Source: Primulina eburnea
Lineage: Eukaryota; Streptophyta; Magnoliopsida; Lamiales; Gesneriaceae
Length of the DNA: 64,000 nt
Direction: 5' to 3'
NCBI RefSeq assembly: GCF_022965805.1
Contig: NC_133107.1
Location: forward strand, 184,356 to 248,355
Shown: positions 33,167-45,300 of the stretch, piece by piece
How positions within the stretch are numbered: the first letter of the stretch is position 1
Layout: every line of letters begins with the position of its first letter
Notes under the pieces: generated by a model
The model's database searches: none
What the model was told of the DNA's origin: nothing
Seen by the model: the letters and a program-made list of their open reading frames with translations, nothing else
Program-made: the position numbers and the translations under genes

Positions 33167-35358
33167 GACTCAAAAGGTGTCTTGTTGCACAACAGTGGGC
33201 TTGGTGTTCGGTTTATAAGATAAACAGCAGCTAACACACAATCTCCCCAAAATTTAAGGGGAAGAGAAGATTGAAATCGTAATGCTCTAGCAATGTTAAG
33301 AATGTGTCTGTGCTTTCTTTCAACAACCCCATTTTGTTGGGGTGTATATGGACAGGAACTGTAATGAATCACACCAAGTGAGGAGAAAAAATCTCGACAT
33401 TCGGCTTTAAAAAAATCAGTAGCATTATCAGTGCGGATGGACTTAACTTGAGCAGAGAACTGACATGTGACTAGAGCAAAAAATTGCTTGAGCAATCGAA
33501 ACACATCAACCTTAAAATGCATAAGAAAAGCCCAAGTGCCCCGAGAAAAATCATCAACGATAGTTAAGAAATATTTCTCTCCATTATAAGTAGGTGTATG
33601 GAAGGGACCCGAAATGTCAACATGTATAAGCTGAAATGGATGCAAAGACTTGGATACACTTACTTTGGGAAAAGCTAACCTTGTTTGTTTGGATTGTGGA
33701 CAAACTGTACAATGTGGTAAAGAAATATCCTTTGACAAGAATGGTAATAAAGACATTCGAGAGAGGGACATGTGGCCCAATCTTTTATGCCAAACATCAC
33801 ATTCAACAGAACTTTTAGAAACAACAAGAGCATGCTGAAATTGTAAAGTATTACAGCGAGAGTCAAAAGATGAGGGTGAACTCTTATTTGGGACTGTGCT
33901 TGATTGCTGGAATGAATGATTGATGAGATGATATAGTCCATTTTTTTCTTTACCAATCCCAATTATCTTCCCATTCGTTAGGTCCTGAAATAGACAAACA
34001 CGCGGGTAGAATGTGACAAGGCAATTATGAGTCTTGGTAAACTTAGAAACGGACAAAAGGTTAAATTGGAAATGAGGCACACATAGCACATTAGATAAGG
34101 TAATATGCGGTGAAATGGTAACTGATCCAATATGACTTATGTGAAGCTTGCTACCATTTGGCAATCCAACAGAGCTAGAGGAATTTGCCATGGATTTAGT
34201 ATATTGCAAGATAGATGAACACCCTGTCATATGTTCATTTGCACCAGTATCGATAATCCAATCATCACGAAACGGCAAAATCATGTTACCTGCCATATTA
34301 GCAACCGGCTCCTGTGAAGTTGGAACCGCAGAGGCCCCCAACAACTTCAAGATCTCTGCATATTGTGCTGAAGTAAAGACTGGAACAGAAGGTTTGGCAG
34401 CAGCTGATTCATCTTCCTTAGATTGACAATCTGCTGCTAGATTTACGGCCACAGCTGGTTGTTTAGGCTTTCCAAAACCTCGAAAATTCCTTTTATTATC
34501 AGTACGAGGTGGCTGTCCATATAAGCGATGCCCCTGAGGATAGCCAACCAATTTATAACAATTTGCTTTAGTGTGTCCTGTCCAGTTGCAATACTCACAG
34601 TAATTAGGAGTGAAATTCTGATTCTGAATTCTCTTTGGCTCCTCATATTTATGTTGTGATGTGTAGAATACAGATGCTGGTGGTGTATCCATTGGAACCA
34701 GAGATCGATGTGTTTCCTCTTGTGACAGAATAGAGAACGCTTGGCCAACAGTCGGAAGCAGAGTCATCATAAGGATTTGGCTACGAATTGGCATGTAGCT
34801 ATCATTCAAGCCAATCAGAAATTGAAGTAATCTCTGTTGTTGTTCATGCTTCAAGTATTGCCTTGCTGTGTTACACGCACAAGAAGGAAGAGTGACTAAT
34901 GACGCATACTCATCCCAAAGATGCTTAAGTTTGGAGTAATATACAGAGATAGTGTGATTTCCTTGAACTAGTCGGCTGATATCACGATGAAGAGAGAAAA
35001 TTCGTGATCCATTGACCTTGTCAAATTGCTCTTTCAAATCAGACCAGACAACTGATGCATCTGTAGAGTATACAATGCCTCCAAAAATCTCTTTAGACAC
35101 CGTATTCATAATCCAGGAGAGGACCAGAGCATTGCAACGTTCCCACTGATTCAAAGATATATGTCCTATTTCTGGTCGCGGATAAGATCCATCAATGAAG
35201 CTGATTTTATTTTTTGCTCTTAACGCAATAAGCATAGCTCGACTCCAGATTCCATAATTCTCAACCCCAAGCAATTGATCATTCACTAAATTCACTCCCG
35301 GCATATCCGAAGAATGTAAGAATAGCGGATCATTGAAAGTATTGGAAGTTGTTGCCAT
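33167..35358 (-). CDS. gag-pol: Copia 1 polyprotein, N-terminal part (gag, protease, integrase core)
   Basis: The frame starts at ATG 35358 (MATTSNTF); an in-frame ATG further upstream lies in the leader. Order: gag (residues 1 to about 240), CCHC knuckle C-x2-C-x4-H-x4-C near residue 255, protease IIDTGANEHM near residue 365, the integrase HHCC zinc region (HKRLGHMS, CTVCPQSKQ), and the integrase core with HVDISGPF, IRTDNATDF and PYTPQQNGVVERK as the D, D and E positions. The frame is broken only by the inserted Athila-like element. Removing that element and one copy of its 5-bp duplication leaves 4305 nt from ATG 35358 to the stop, a multiple of three, so this copy was intact when it was hit. 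Confidence 0.92.
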
Positions 35359-35580
35359 CAGGAAATTAGGTAGAACAATTCTAATACCTGTAAACAATGA
35401 CGCACAAATCTGACTTCAATCAAGCGCATGTGCTCCGGAAATTCTTCAATCGCAAGCTAGATCCTGATTTCGTCTTCAAAAAATCGACAGAATGCGGCAA
35501 GTATTCAATGAATTGCAGCAAGATAAGCTAGATCTTGTCTGCGTTAAAAGAAAAATCAAGCATCAGAAATGAAAAATTTC

Positions 35581-35594
35581 TGGCTCTGATACCA
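35581..35594 (-). other. Primer-binding site, initiator tRNA-Met type
   Basis: TGGTATCAGAGCCA on the minus strand, directly next to the 5' LTR. Confidence 0.92.
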
Positions 35595-35763
35595 TGATAA
35601 AGTGCGGAAGGAAAATTCTGAGAATGCTTCTTTATTCACGCATTAACTATTTACAAAGACAAGCAATGGCTATTTATAGTAATTGAACTCCTATGATAAA
35701 CGTGATATGACAAAACACGTTTATTGTATTGACCTAATGCTTACTAGTCAACACTAGCTAACA
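35595..35763 (-). repeat. 5' LTR of copia 1
   Basis: 169 bp, identical by eye to 24923-25091. It contains a TATA box on the minus strand. Confidence 0.95.
35670..35678 (-). promoter_or_regulatory. TATA box in the copia 1 LTR
   Basis: TATAAATAG on the minus strand inside the 5' LTR, the likely promoter of the element's RNA. Confidence 0.6.
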
Positions 35764-37233
35764 GTTAAAAACAAGACCTAACAAAGAGGTTAGACATAAC
35801 AGTAACATAAGGACCACTTACAAAGTCCATCAACTGGCCTGTCAACACCAGACTTTTTTTCGACTCTACTGTCACAGCGACATCATCCTGAAACATATAA
35901 AGGTAAAAAAATTCCAGTGCAAATTTGCAATATAGATAAGATTTTGACGATTAGATGAAAACAAGAATCGACATACAAAAAGAACAATAGGCTATCGTCA
36001 GCAAATACCTGTGTTTGTTTTAGACCAGAAGAATCTTTGGAGAATTCATATCCCTTACCAGATGTTGTCCTAGATTCAGGTCCTGCACAATCGACAAATC
36101 TCAGAAGCCTGGAAAAGATAAACTAACAAGTGCAGAATAATAGAGAAACGGATAAATTCAATTAAATCCCAAAAATATGGGCATTTACGTATTGTAAGGA
36201 AAGAAAGTTTGATCACTTCAAACTTCTGATATTGATCGAATGGGCTAAATTTATTTTGGCCCAAGGAATGTGAGTAAATTGACAGTTAGAGAGAAAATGG
36301 AAGGCACGAGTTGTGCACGATTAGAGGATAGTGGGAAGTAAGGAGAGTAACCGCAAAGAATTCAGACATAACAAAAGAAAGTGATAGATATGAAGAAAAT
36401 AACACTCGACACAAATCTGCAAAAACTTGGCAAATTTCAATCTTCATATTTATGTTTTTCTTAGACTTTCATTAAAATTTCCAGTTTTTCAGCATCTTCA
36501 TTCTAGTTTCCTTCATCAACTTTATTGTAATTTATGGTAGTTTGTGAATTCTTACTTGTGAATACAAGATTATGTTGGGGAATTATTAATCAATTTCCAG
36601 TTTAGTTTCTTTGTTCTTAGTGCATATTAGTCTAGAAGATCATAATGAACAGTCAAATATAGTATGTGTTTCGTCTGAATTCATAGAAGTTAGGTTTTTA
36701 TCATTTTCACAAAAAATCGATGTATGTAGCATCTGACACGCCCACAATATCAAAATTTGTGCAAACAAAAATTAACATGTCCAACGAGACAGGAAAATAT
36801 GCCGTAAAAAAGAATGGATCAATCAGGGGAGCAGAAATTCCACCAACCTTTGAAGAGGAGTTGAATGAAGAAATGATTGCCGAAGAAGTTTATGTCCATG
36901 ATATGATTGAACAATTTAAAGACCAACCACATGGCCATGTTCCATTCAAGGAAGCTCGCGAACCTAAAAAAAATGCAGGAAAAAATAATGTAAGAAAAAT
37001 TGAAGAAGCGTTAAAGCTTATGATTGATGGTATCTTAGCCTACGTGCAAGCAATGGTGAGACAGACGATGAGCAGATCTATAAGTGCAAGTCAGGGGAGT
37101 AATCAACCTTAGGGTCAAGACCAAGGGTTTAAGGCAAGGGAGGTGATCTTCGCTGCCAAGAGACAATGTTCCCTAACCATGAAGAAACATCTCCAGATAG
37201 GAGGGATGAAATCGTTGGTCAAGAGAATCAGTT

Positions 37234-38582
37234 TGATAAGTGCATTTTATGCACTTATATTAGTCCTATATTTCATATAGATTGTTAGTCTTTTCGGGCG
37301 GAATTACGCGTTTTTTGTTATTTCTGGTGTGATCGCAGGAACCTAGGTGAGACCACTGAAAGGGCGCGAAAAGGAGCGAAAATGGTGCATAGTAGAGAAA
37401 TGTGAGCCAAGCAAGCAATGGAATGCAGGAAGCCCCGCGCATATGCGCGTCGTATTCCCGCGCACATGCGCGCAACTGGCAGTAGCTTCCGCGCACATGC
37501 GTTCCCAATGCCGCACATGCGCGGCCCATACAGTGTGATTCGCGCATATGCGCGAGTAAGATCGCGCATATGCGCGAGAGTTGCCCCAGGAGAAATGCCG
37601 AGAGCTGCGCGCATATGCGCGCGACGCGAGACCCGAATCTAAATAGGTTTCGGCGTTGAAATTAAGGGGGGTTCCGAAATATTATTGAGGGCCGTCATAC
37701 CACTCGAGAGAAAGGAGAAAAAGTGAGAGCGCACGGAGCACGGGACGCGAAGAACGGAGATAGAAGACGCTGAATCCGGACACGGAGACGCACTTCCATC
37801 TCTCGCCAACACGTTCTTAATTCGGTTTCTTACTTTTATGTTTTTAATGATTACAAACAGGTTTTGTGGTGATTTAAATTCGAGCATGAACTAATTTTTA
37901 TTTTCTAGAGATTGATGTAGTCGTGGTTGAACCTATGTGAACGACGATTTGAATTTTTATTGAATTATTTCATCGTGTTTATTTGTGATTTCTTGTTCTT
38001 AATGCTTTTGAATTACTGGCCATAATTCGATTGATTACATAATTGAAATCTAACACTCGACAGAGGGGATCGAAATTAGGACAGAAGAAATCACATCGTT
38101 AGAAATTTATAACGTGCAAAAGACGTATAACTCTGACGAATCCATAAAAGAACCTTGTTTACATTTATTACGTGTTACGTGATTTTGAATAGACATATTA
38201 AAATCAGTAATAGGTAGTACATTTCTATTTATCACTCGACAGAGGGAATATAAAATATTGTGAGTTCTTGGTTAATACACATGGTGCAATTTAATTGAAT
38301 GTTGATCAATGTTAATTTAGCATATGGGAGACTCGACGAAATCATATCTCTAGATTTATTTTCTCAGTGAATTGTCTGCTGCGTGCTAGAATTACAGGAA
38401 TTGTTATTTTATTTGAATTGATTCCAAACCAACTATTTGATTGTTTAAATAAAGTTGAGCTATGTCAATTATGATAATTGATATACAGTTTTAAATATTT
38501 ACTCTTCGTGGGATCGATATCCGTACTCTAACCAGTACTAAAACTTGACACCGTATACTTGCGGTAGTGAAAACACGCAACA
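37234..38582. mobile_element. Solo LTR (1349 bp) with TSD cagtt
   Basis: It begins TGATAAGTGCATTTTATG and ends ACACGCAACA, flanked by cagtt at 37229-37233 and 38583-38587. No second LTR or interior remains, so it arose by LTR-LTR recombination. Its end (CTTGCGGTA) resembles LTR ends of Athila-type gypsy elements. It interrupts the gag region of the decayed gypsy copy. Confidence 0.9.
37436..37622. repeat. Array of seven CGCGCATATGCGCG-type palindromes
   Basis: Perfect or near-perfect 14-bp palindromes lie at 37436-37449, 37459-37472, 37490-37501 (partial), 37511-37524, 37541-37554, 37563-37576 and 37608-37621, with spacers of about 8-32 bp. Four have a CATATG centre and the others CACATG. 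They form a GC- and CpG-rich island in an AT-rich LTR. Confidence 0.9.
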
Positions 38583-41500
38583 CAGTTAAATGCTCAAAGG
38601 AAAGACACAGAAAATGCAAAACAACCAGTGAATTATGATGGTGACTAATCCTCCCCAGCAGCCTGGAGAGTTTAAACATGGAGCCATACATGTAAGTATA
38701 ATGCATTTAACCATAATACTAAAACTTGTTGGTCTTTCCAAAATGTTTTGCAAGGAAAAAAAATAAAAAAATATTGGATTCCTTGGGAGTGGCGTGTAAG
38801 GATAGATTTTTACTGTTAAATCGTCTTATAAAAACAAAAGTGTCAACATTCTTCCAAGTGAGTGCCATATTTGGGCCAAGAACTATTTCAGTGCTCATTC
38901 ATGCAGAGCAAGGTCGGCGCCCCGAGGAGTTAATTCACCAGAATCAGGGGAGTCATGTGCACATGGGGAAGTTATCTTGTTTTGGACCAAATTGTTTGGA
39001 ATACTCGACAGTTCACCTAGAGAAAGTAAGTCAAGGACACGTGAGGCTTACAAAGCAAACTCGCGAGGAACAAAGAGCACAAAGAAAGACTAGAGTTGTT
39101 CCTCCCCGTAGAAGTGATTTGACTGAACATTGACAAGCGGCTCAACATAAAAAATTTCCTAGGACACTTACTAGAACCCAAAAAGACGATGTTGAGACAA
39201 AGAACAACAATGAGAAGACGAAGTTGGCGATAAAAGAAAAAAATGAGACAAAGTTTGGAAGATTAACCAATGAGAATAAAGATATTGAAGAAAGTAATAA
39301 TTATTGGGTAATAAGAATAAATTTCATCTCGGGAAAAATTTGTATTTCTGTGGATTATGCCACAGGTGCATTGGTTTTTCTCAAAGAGTCCAAAATCGGT
39401 CAACATGGATACCCAAGAACAAGCCAAGTTTTCGAAAAAAAACACTCAAGCCTACTATCATTGTGCCACAAAGACCGATGGTTCAACCCATCATTGAAGA
39501 AGTTGATGATTAACTTTGCACCAAGGGAGAAAGCCAGACAACAACAGCCACCGTGTGGAAGTTTAAAGTTCAGAAAATTTTAGAAAAAGTAAAAGATGGC
39601 AAGAAAGAAGTAAACATGGAGATCCAAGGAATTCAGTTGTTAATAAAAGAGGTTAAAAGAGGTTAAAGGTACAATGGGGAGTTATCTCCCAAAGGATCAA
39701 TGATTCATCTAAAAGTAAAAGGAGTTATCATATTCCGGACGAGGAAAGTCAAAATACTTAGAGAAAGAATATGAGCCAAAGATACAGGAAAACGTTTTCA
39801 GCAAATGAGAGTTGAGAGTACCCCAAGGAGTCATCTTACCAAGGGCTAAGGAGTTGCCTAAATATCATAGATACGTTCTATTGTGAACTAATGAATCATA
39901 AATACATGCAGTGTCCAGAGATGGGGAGTCGTGAGGTACAAAATATTACAAGAAATATCAGGGAGTTTTGATTCATCGGATCGAATGAGGAGCTAATCAA
40001 TATGAAAGGAAGAGATAAAAACGATGAATTTCGAATAGAGGAGTTAGTGATAACGTTATCACAAATGGAAGATGTCCAGCAGAAAATGCAAAATGCATTA
40101 GAGGAAATTAACTTCAAGGAGAGTTAAAAATGATAAAATGGTACAAGTGGGCTTACGAGTTACCCAAAGAAGCTGGCACATGCACACATACTGATCTTAT
40201 GGACCAGAGAGTTAGATCAATGGAGTTAGCTATAAAGAAACTGGAGAAAAGAAAGAGCAAAAAGAAGATTAGTTCTTTATAGTTAAAATTATGTTTTTTG
40301 ATAAATAGACCTTTGGGGCACTTTTGTGGAAAACAACGTTTAGTTTGTTTTTCAAAAGTTATAGTGACTATGGAAAGCAGGTATCGGGGCCACTTTTAAC
40401 AAATATGATTTTGTTTCATGGTATATGGATTATGGAAGCAAGTGGAGTTTAAGCGAACACATGACCTTGGATGAAAAGATAAAAGGAGTTAGGCTGTTTG
40501 GCCGGCTCTAAGGAAAGAAGTAAGAAGATCTCATCACCACTTGCCAAACATCCAACAACATACAAAAACACATTAGCATTCCTCACACGCCCAACAAAAT
40601 TCACCAACACATCACCACGTCCCAAACATCCAGCAAAATCCCAACACAGCAATGATATCCAAAATCAACAAGATAAACATGCAGTGTGGAGCCATCACAA
40701 TCAATTCACATAACACAAACATGACTGCCGGGTAAAGGGACAGTGACACAAGTGATGCAAACATATGGCTTTTGGGAAAGAAATGGTCACCCGGTGACAT
40801 GCAAGTTGCAAAGCAAATGCATACATATAGATGCTGGGATAGGAATGAAGCAACTGGGACAGTGTGATATGCAAATTCATAAAAGAAAAGTAAGATATCC
40901 AGCTGTGCTAAACTCATTCCACGAAGTTTTTACCGTCATCAGCCGCCTGATAATTTGTCTGAGTTTGGGAATGGCCTTGCAATGACGCCGGATTGGTGAC
41001 TACCCGGCCTCAAGAAAGTGGGAGCAGCTGAAAGAGTCGTTGAATTCATGTGCTGGTCAACGTTCGAGACGGCTGCAAATAAGGTAAACAAGTTCACTTC
41101 TACCTACTCCCCAGCAATATGAGACTGCAGGAGAAGATTGCTGAACTAGGTGATTTACCGAGAGTGAAGTGGTGACAATATGGCAGCACGAGACGTCCCG
41201 AACAGTCGAAGAAGTAAGAAGCTACAAGAAATTAAGATGAATTAGTGGAACACGAATCAACTAGTTGGCTGGTGAATCACAAAAACATGAGAGTTGGGAG
41301 CGATAAGCTAGGTGATCGCTGAATCGGAGTTGCTTGAAGGAGTAGAAATCAGAACGAGGAGTTTGTGGTTTGCGGTAGTTGTTACAGTGGTAATTGATGG
41401 AGAAACGGCAGACGTGTGATGGTAGTGTGATGTGGCTTCCATCGGAACAAGTTTGGGGCTGGTGCTGTTGGAATAAGATGGTGTGGCCTCCTCGTCGTAG

Positions 41501-41935
41501 TAGGTACAACAGCGGGCACTATGGTGCTACGGCAACGGGTAGCCATCTAATTTTACATGGCTTATTTCTCCTCCCAATGTCATCACCATTCTAACCAGTC
41601 CAATGCTTATGATTTTTCATTTGAGCAAACCAACAAACACCACTATGGCGCAAGGTTGAGCACAATGTGGTCTCATGGTGAGAGGCAATTTGCAAAATCC
41701 CAATGATGATGGCAGAAGTCGAGTCGTGGCACATGCGTGAGGTAAACTAGCATAACCAAAGGGGTTTGGAGCAGTTGATGATGAAGAGTAGGCTTGGGGA
41801 ATTAAGGTCTTGGTTGGTTCAAACTTCAAATGTGACATTTTTGGAAATTCGTTAAGAAAATTGGACTTTTGCCAGGATTATCAAACCAATTTTTGGAGAA
41901 AGAAAGAAAAATTAAAAGAAAGAAAAATTGGCCCC

Positions 41936-42211
41936 GGTTGTGAAAAAGTAAAAATTTATGGTAAAAAGTAAAAATCTCAAACTCTCAAAATTTACCAAAC
42001 TACACACTTTATAATATTTTTCTCTCTACTCAATTGTGATTTTCTTCACAAATGAGAGATCTATTTATAGAGTTTCATTACACATAATCCAAAAATAAAA
42101 TACATCATTACCTACATCATCACACACAAATTTCTAACTTTACAACTCTTATTTTCAACATTCAAATATTCAACTATTACTTTTTCCATATTAAAATATA
42201 TTATTTCAACA
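41936..42211 (-). repeat. 3' LTR of copia 2
   Basis: 276 bp; its first plus-strand base is changed relative to the other LTR. The purine tract (minus strand CACAAGGGGGAG) follows at 42212-42223. Confidence 0.92.
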
Positions 42212-42374
42212 CTCCCCCTTGTGATGATGATCATGATACGATGATGTCTTCATTACGTGTTTTGTACTGCCTCGTTAAAAACCTTACTAGGAAAAACCCA
42301 TTGGGATAAAAACCATAGTAAGGGAAAAAGAGTGCAGTCACGTGAACTCCCCTCATGTTGACACGAACAACTCT

Positions 42375-45300
42375 TCACAAATTTCGTAGATTACGCATCC
42401 CAATATTATATATGTGCTTTCTGAATATTGACGTAGGTAGTGCCTTTGTAAAGAGATCTGATGAGTTTTCACTTGATTGAATGTGACGAACATCAATACA
42501 TTTATTCTTCTCAAGCTCCTTGGTGAATGCGAAGAACTTAGGATGAATATGTTTAGTTCTGTCGTTTTTTATGTATCCTTCTTTCATTTGAGCAACACAT
42601 GCAGCATTATCTTCATATAGTATCACAGGCTTCTCATCGAATGATAATCCGCATGAAATTTGGATATGTTGGGTCATTGATTTTAACCACACACATTCAC
42701 GACTTGCTTCATGTAGTGCAATAATCTCGGCATGATTTGATGAAGTTGTTACGAGCGTTTGCTTCTGTGAACGCCAAGATATTGCAGTGCCTCCACGAGT
42801 AAATACATATCCAGTTTGGGAACGTGCCTTGTGTGGATCAGATAAGTATCCAGCATCGGCATAACCAATTATACTTGGATTAGCATCTTTTGAATACAAA
42901 AGTCCCAAGTCTGTCGTTCCTGGTAGATAACGGAATATATGTTTAATTCCGTTCCAGTGTCTCTTTGTTGGATATGAGCTAAATCTTGCTAACAGATTCA
43001 CGGCAAAAGATATATCAGGCCTTGTACAATTTGTAAGGTACATAAGGGCACCGATGGCACTTAGATATGGTACTTCTGGACCAAGAATATCTTCATCATC
43101 TTCACATGGACGGAATGGATCCTTTTCTATGTTTAATGATCTAACAACCATTGGAGTACTTAAAGGATTTGCTTTATCCATATTAAAACGTTTAAGGATC
43201 TTTTCTGTAAAATTTGTCTGGTGAACAAACATTCCACATTCTTTTTGTTCAATTTGTAAACCCAGACAATACTTGGTTTTTCCAAGATCCTTCATTTCAA
43301 ATTCTTCCTTCAAGTATGACACAACTTCTTGAATTTCCTTATTCGTTCCAATGATGTTTAAATCATCAACATATACAGCAATAATTACGCATCCGGATGT
43401 TGTTTTCTTAATGAAAACACAAGGGCATATTGAATTATTTACATATCCCTTTTTCATCAAGTGATCACTTAGTCGATTATACCACATTCGACCTGATTGC
43501 TTTAACCCATATAATGATCTTTGTAATTTCACAGAATAACATTCCCTGGGTTTTGAACTTTGTGCTTCAGGCATCTTAAATCCTTCAGGGATTTTCATAT
43601 ATATATTACTATCAAGTGATCCATATAAGTAAGCTGTAACAACATCCATAAGACGCATTTCTAAATTTTCAGATACCGCCAAGCTAATCAAATACCGAAA
43701 CGTAATTGCATCCATCACAGGAGAATACGTTTCTTCATAATCAATTCCAGGCCTTTGAGAAAAACCCTGTGCAACAAGTCGAGCTTTATATCTTACTATT
43801 TCATTTTTCTCATTTCGCTTTCGAATAAAAACCCATTTGTATCCAACAGGTTTTACACCTTCAGGTGTAAGGACTATAGGTCCAAAAACATTACGTTTAT
43901 TTAGCGAATCCAATTCAACCTGGATGGCTTCTTTCCATTTTATCCAGTCCTGCCGATTTTTACATTCACCAAAAGATTTTGGTTCATGATCTTCATTATC
44001 ATTTATGATGTCGATTGCCACATTATAAGAAAATATATCATCAATTTCATCTATATATTTTCGGTTCCATATTTTTCCAGTATTAATGTAATTGATAGAG
44101 ATTTCATGATTCTCGTCAGTTTGTGGTTCTGACAGAACATTTTCATCATCATGTGTTTCTTCAGGAACAACATTCTCTATTTTGTGATCATCATGTTTCT
44201 CTATGAATTTTCTTTTTCGAGGATTTTTATCCTTGGAACCGACTGGCCTTCCACGCTTCAGGCGTTTAATGACATCATGAGTATCTTCCATTTGTTTCTT
44301 TGGAATTTCAATTCGAGCGGGGCATTTGCAGCATGTATATATGATTTAGTTACCCCTTTTGTGTCTGTAAATGCATCTGGTATTTGATTTGCTATTCTTT
44401 GCAAGTGTACAATTTGTTGTACATCTTTTTCACATTGTTTTGTTCTTTGATCCAGATGTAACAATGATGATACATACCATGTAATTTCTTTTTCGGCATG
44501 TTTTTGTTCTCCCCCTAACATTGGGAAGATTTCTTCATTAAAATGACAATCAGCAAAACGTGCTGTGAACACATCTCCTGTCTGAGGTTCAAGATATCGA
44601 ATGATTGATGGACTATCATAACCGATATAAATTCCAACCTTTCTTTGAGGTCCCATTTTCTTTCGTTGTGGTGGTGCAATAGGCACATACACCATACATC
44701 CAAAAATTCTCGGATGAGAAATGTCTGGTTCTTTACCAAATGCAAGCTGCAATGGGGAGTATTTATGATATGCACTTGGTCTGATGCGAATTAATGAAAC
44801 AACGTGTAAAATTGCATGTCCCCATATAGAAATAGGGAGCTTTGTTTTCATAATCATTGGTCTAGCAATCATTTGCAGACGTTTAATCAATGATTCAGCC
44901 AATCCATTCTGTGTATGTACATGAGCAACATGATGCTCAACAATGATTCCCATAGACATACAATAATCATTGAAAGTCTGGGAAGTAAATTCACCAGCAT
45001 TATCAAGTCTAATTTTCTTGATTGTATAATCGGGAAATTGATTCCTCAATTTTATTATTTGAGCAAGTAATCTTGCAAATGCAACATTTCGAGTTGACAA
45101 TAAACATACATGTGACCATCTGCTGGAGGCATCAATCAATACCATAAAGTATGTGAATGGTCCACATGGTGGATGGATTGGTCCACAAATATCACCCTGA
45201 ATACGTTCAAGAAACATTGGTGATTCAGTTTGGATTTTGACTGGTGATGGTCTTATAATAAGTTTTCCAAGAGAACATGTTTTACATTGAAACTTATTAT

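Larger units (their letters stand above)
24923..35763 (-). mobile_element. Ty1/copia retrotransposon, split by an Athila-like element
   Basis: 169-bp LTRs (24923-25091 and 35595-35763) begin TGATAAAG and end CTAACA on the plus strand and look identical. The 5-bp duplication gttaa flanks them (24918-24922 and 35764-35768). The tRNA-iMet-type primer site abuts the 5' LTR, and a G-rich purine tract abuts the 3' LTR. Without the insertion at 27200-33166 the element is about 4.87 kb with one uninterrupted polyprotein frame. The short LTRs and compact size suggest the Ale/Retrofit-like group, a tentative placement. Confidence 0.95.
36236..41935 (+). mobile_element. Decayed relative of the gypsy element at 7-15 kb
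   Basis: A degenerate LTR occupies about 36236-36767: it starts near TGGGCTAAATTTAT and ends TTTGTGCAAACA, similar to the end of the younger LTR. Behind it are broken matches to the same gag-protease: 36770-37110; 39130-39400 (KFPRTLTRTQK, then ICISVDYATGA); and 39440-39513, ending in IIEEVDD and a stop at the same place as the younger copy. A match to the start of ORF2 follows at 40013-40127 (DEFRIEELVITLSQMEDVQ). GGCC-type motifs and a YMCGGGxAAAGGG-like stretch follow. A solo LTR is inserted at 37234-38582. No 3' LTR was found; the right side is cut by copia 2 or lost. Confidence 0.8.

Noticed and set aside
36720..37112. 130-codon plus-strand frame as an independent gene
   Set aside because: It begins at the end of a degenerate LTR and matches the start of the decayed gag; part of the old gypsy copy.
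37436..37622. CRISPR-like array
   Set aside because: The repeats are palindromes with irregular short spacers inside an LTR of a plant genome; no relation to CRISPR.
37266..37642. Frames on both strands across the palindrome array
   Set aside because: Palindromic GC-rich DNA gives open frames in both directions; it lies inside a solo LTR.
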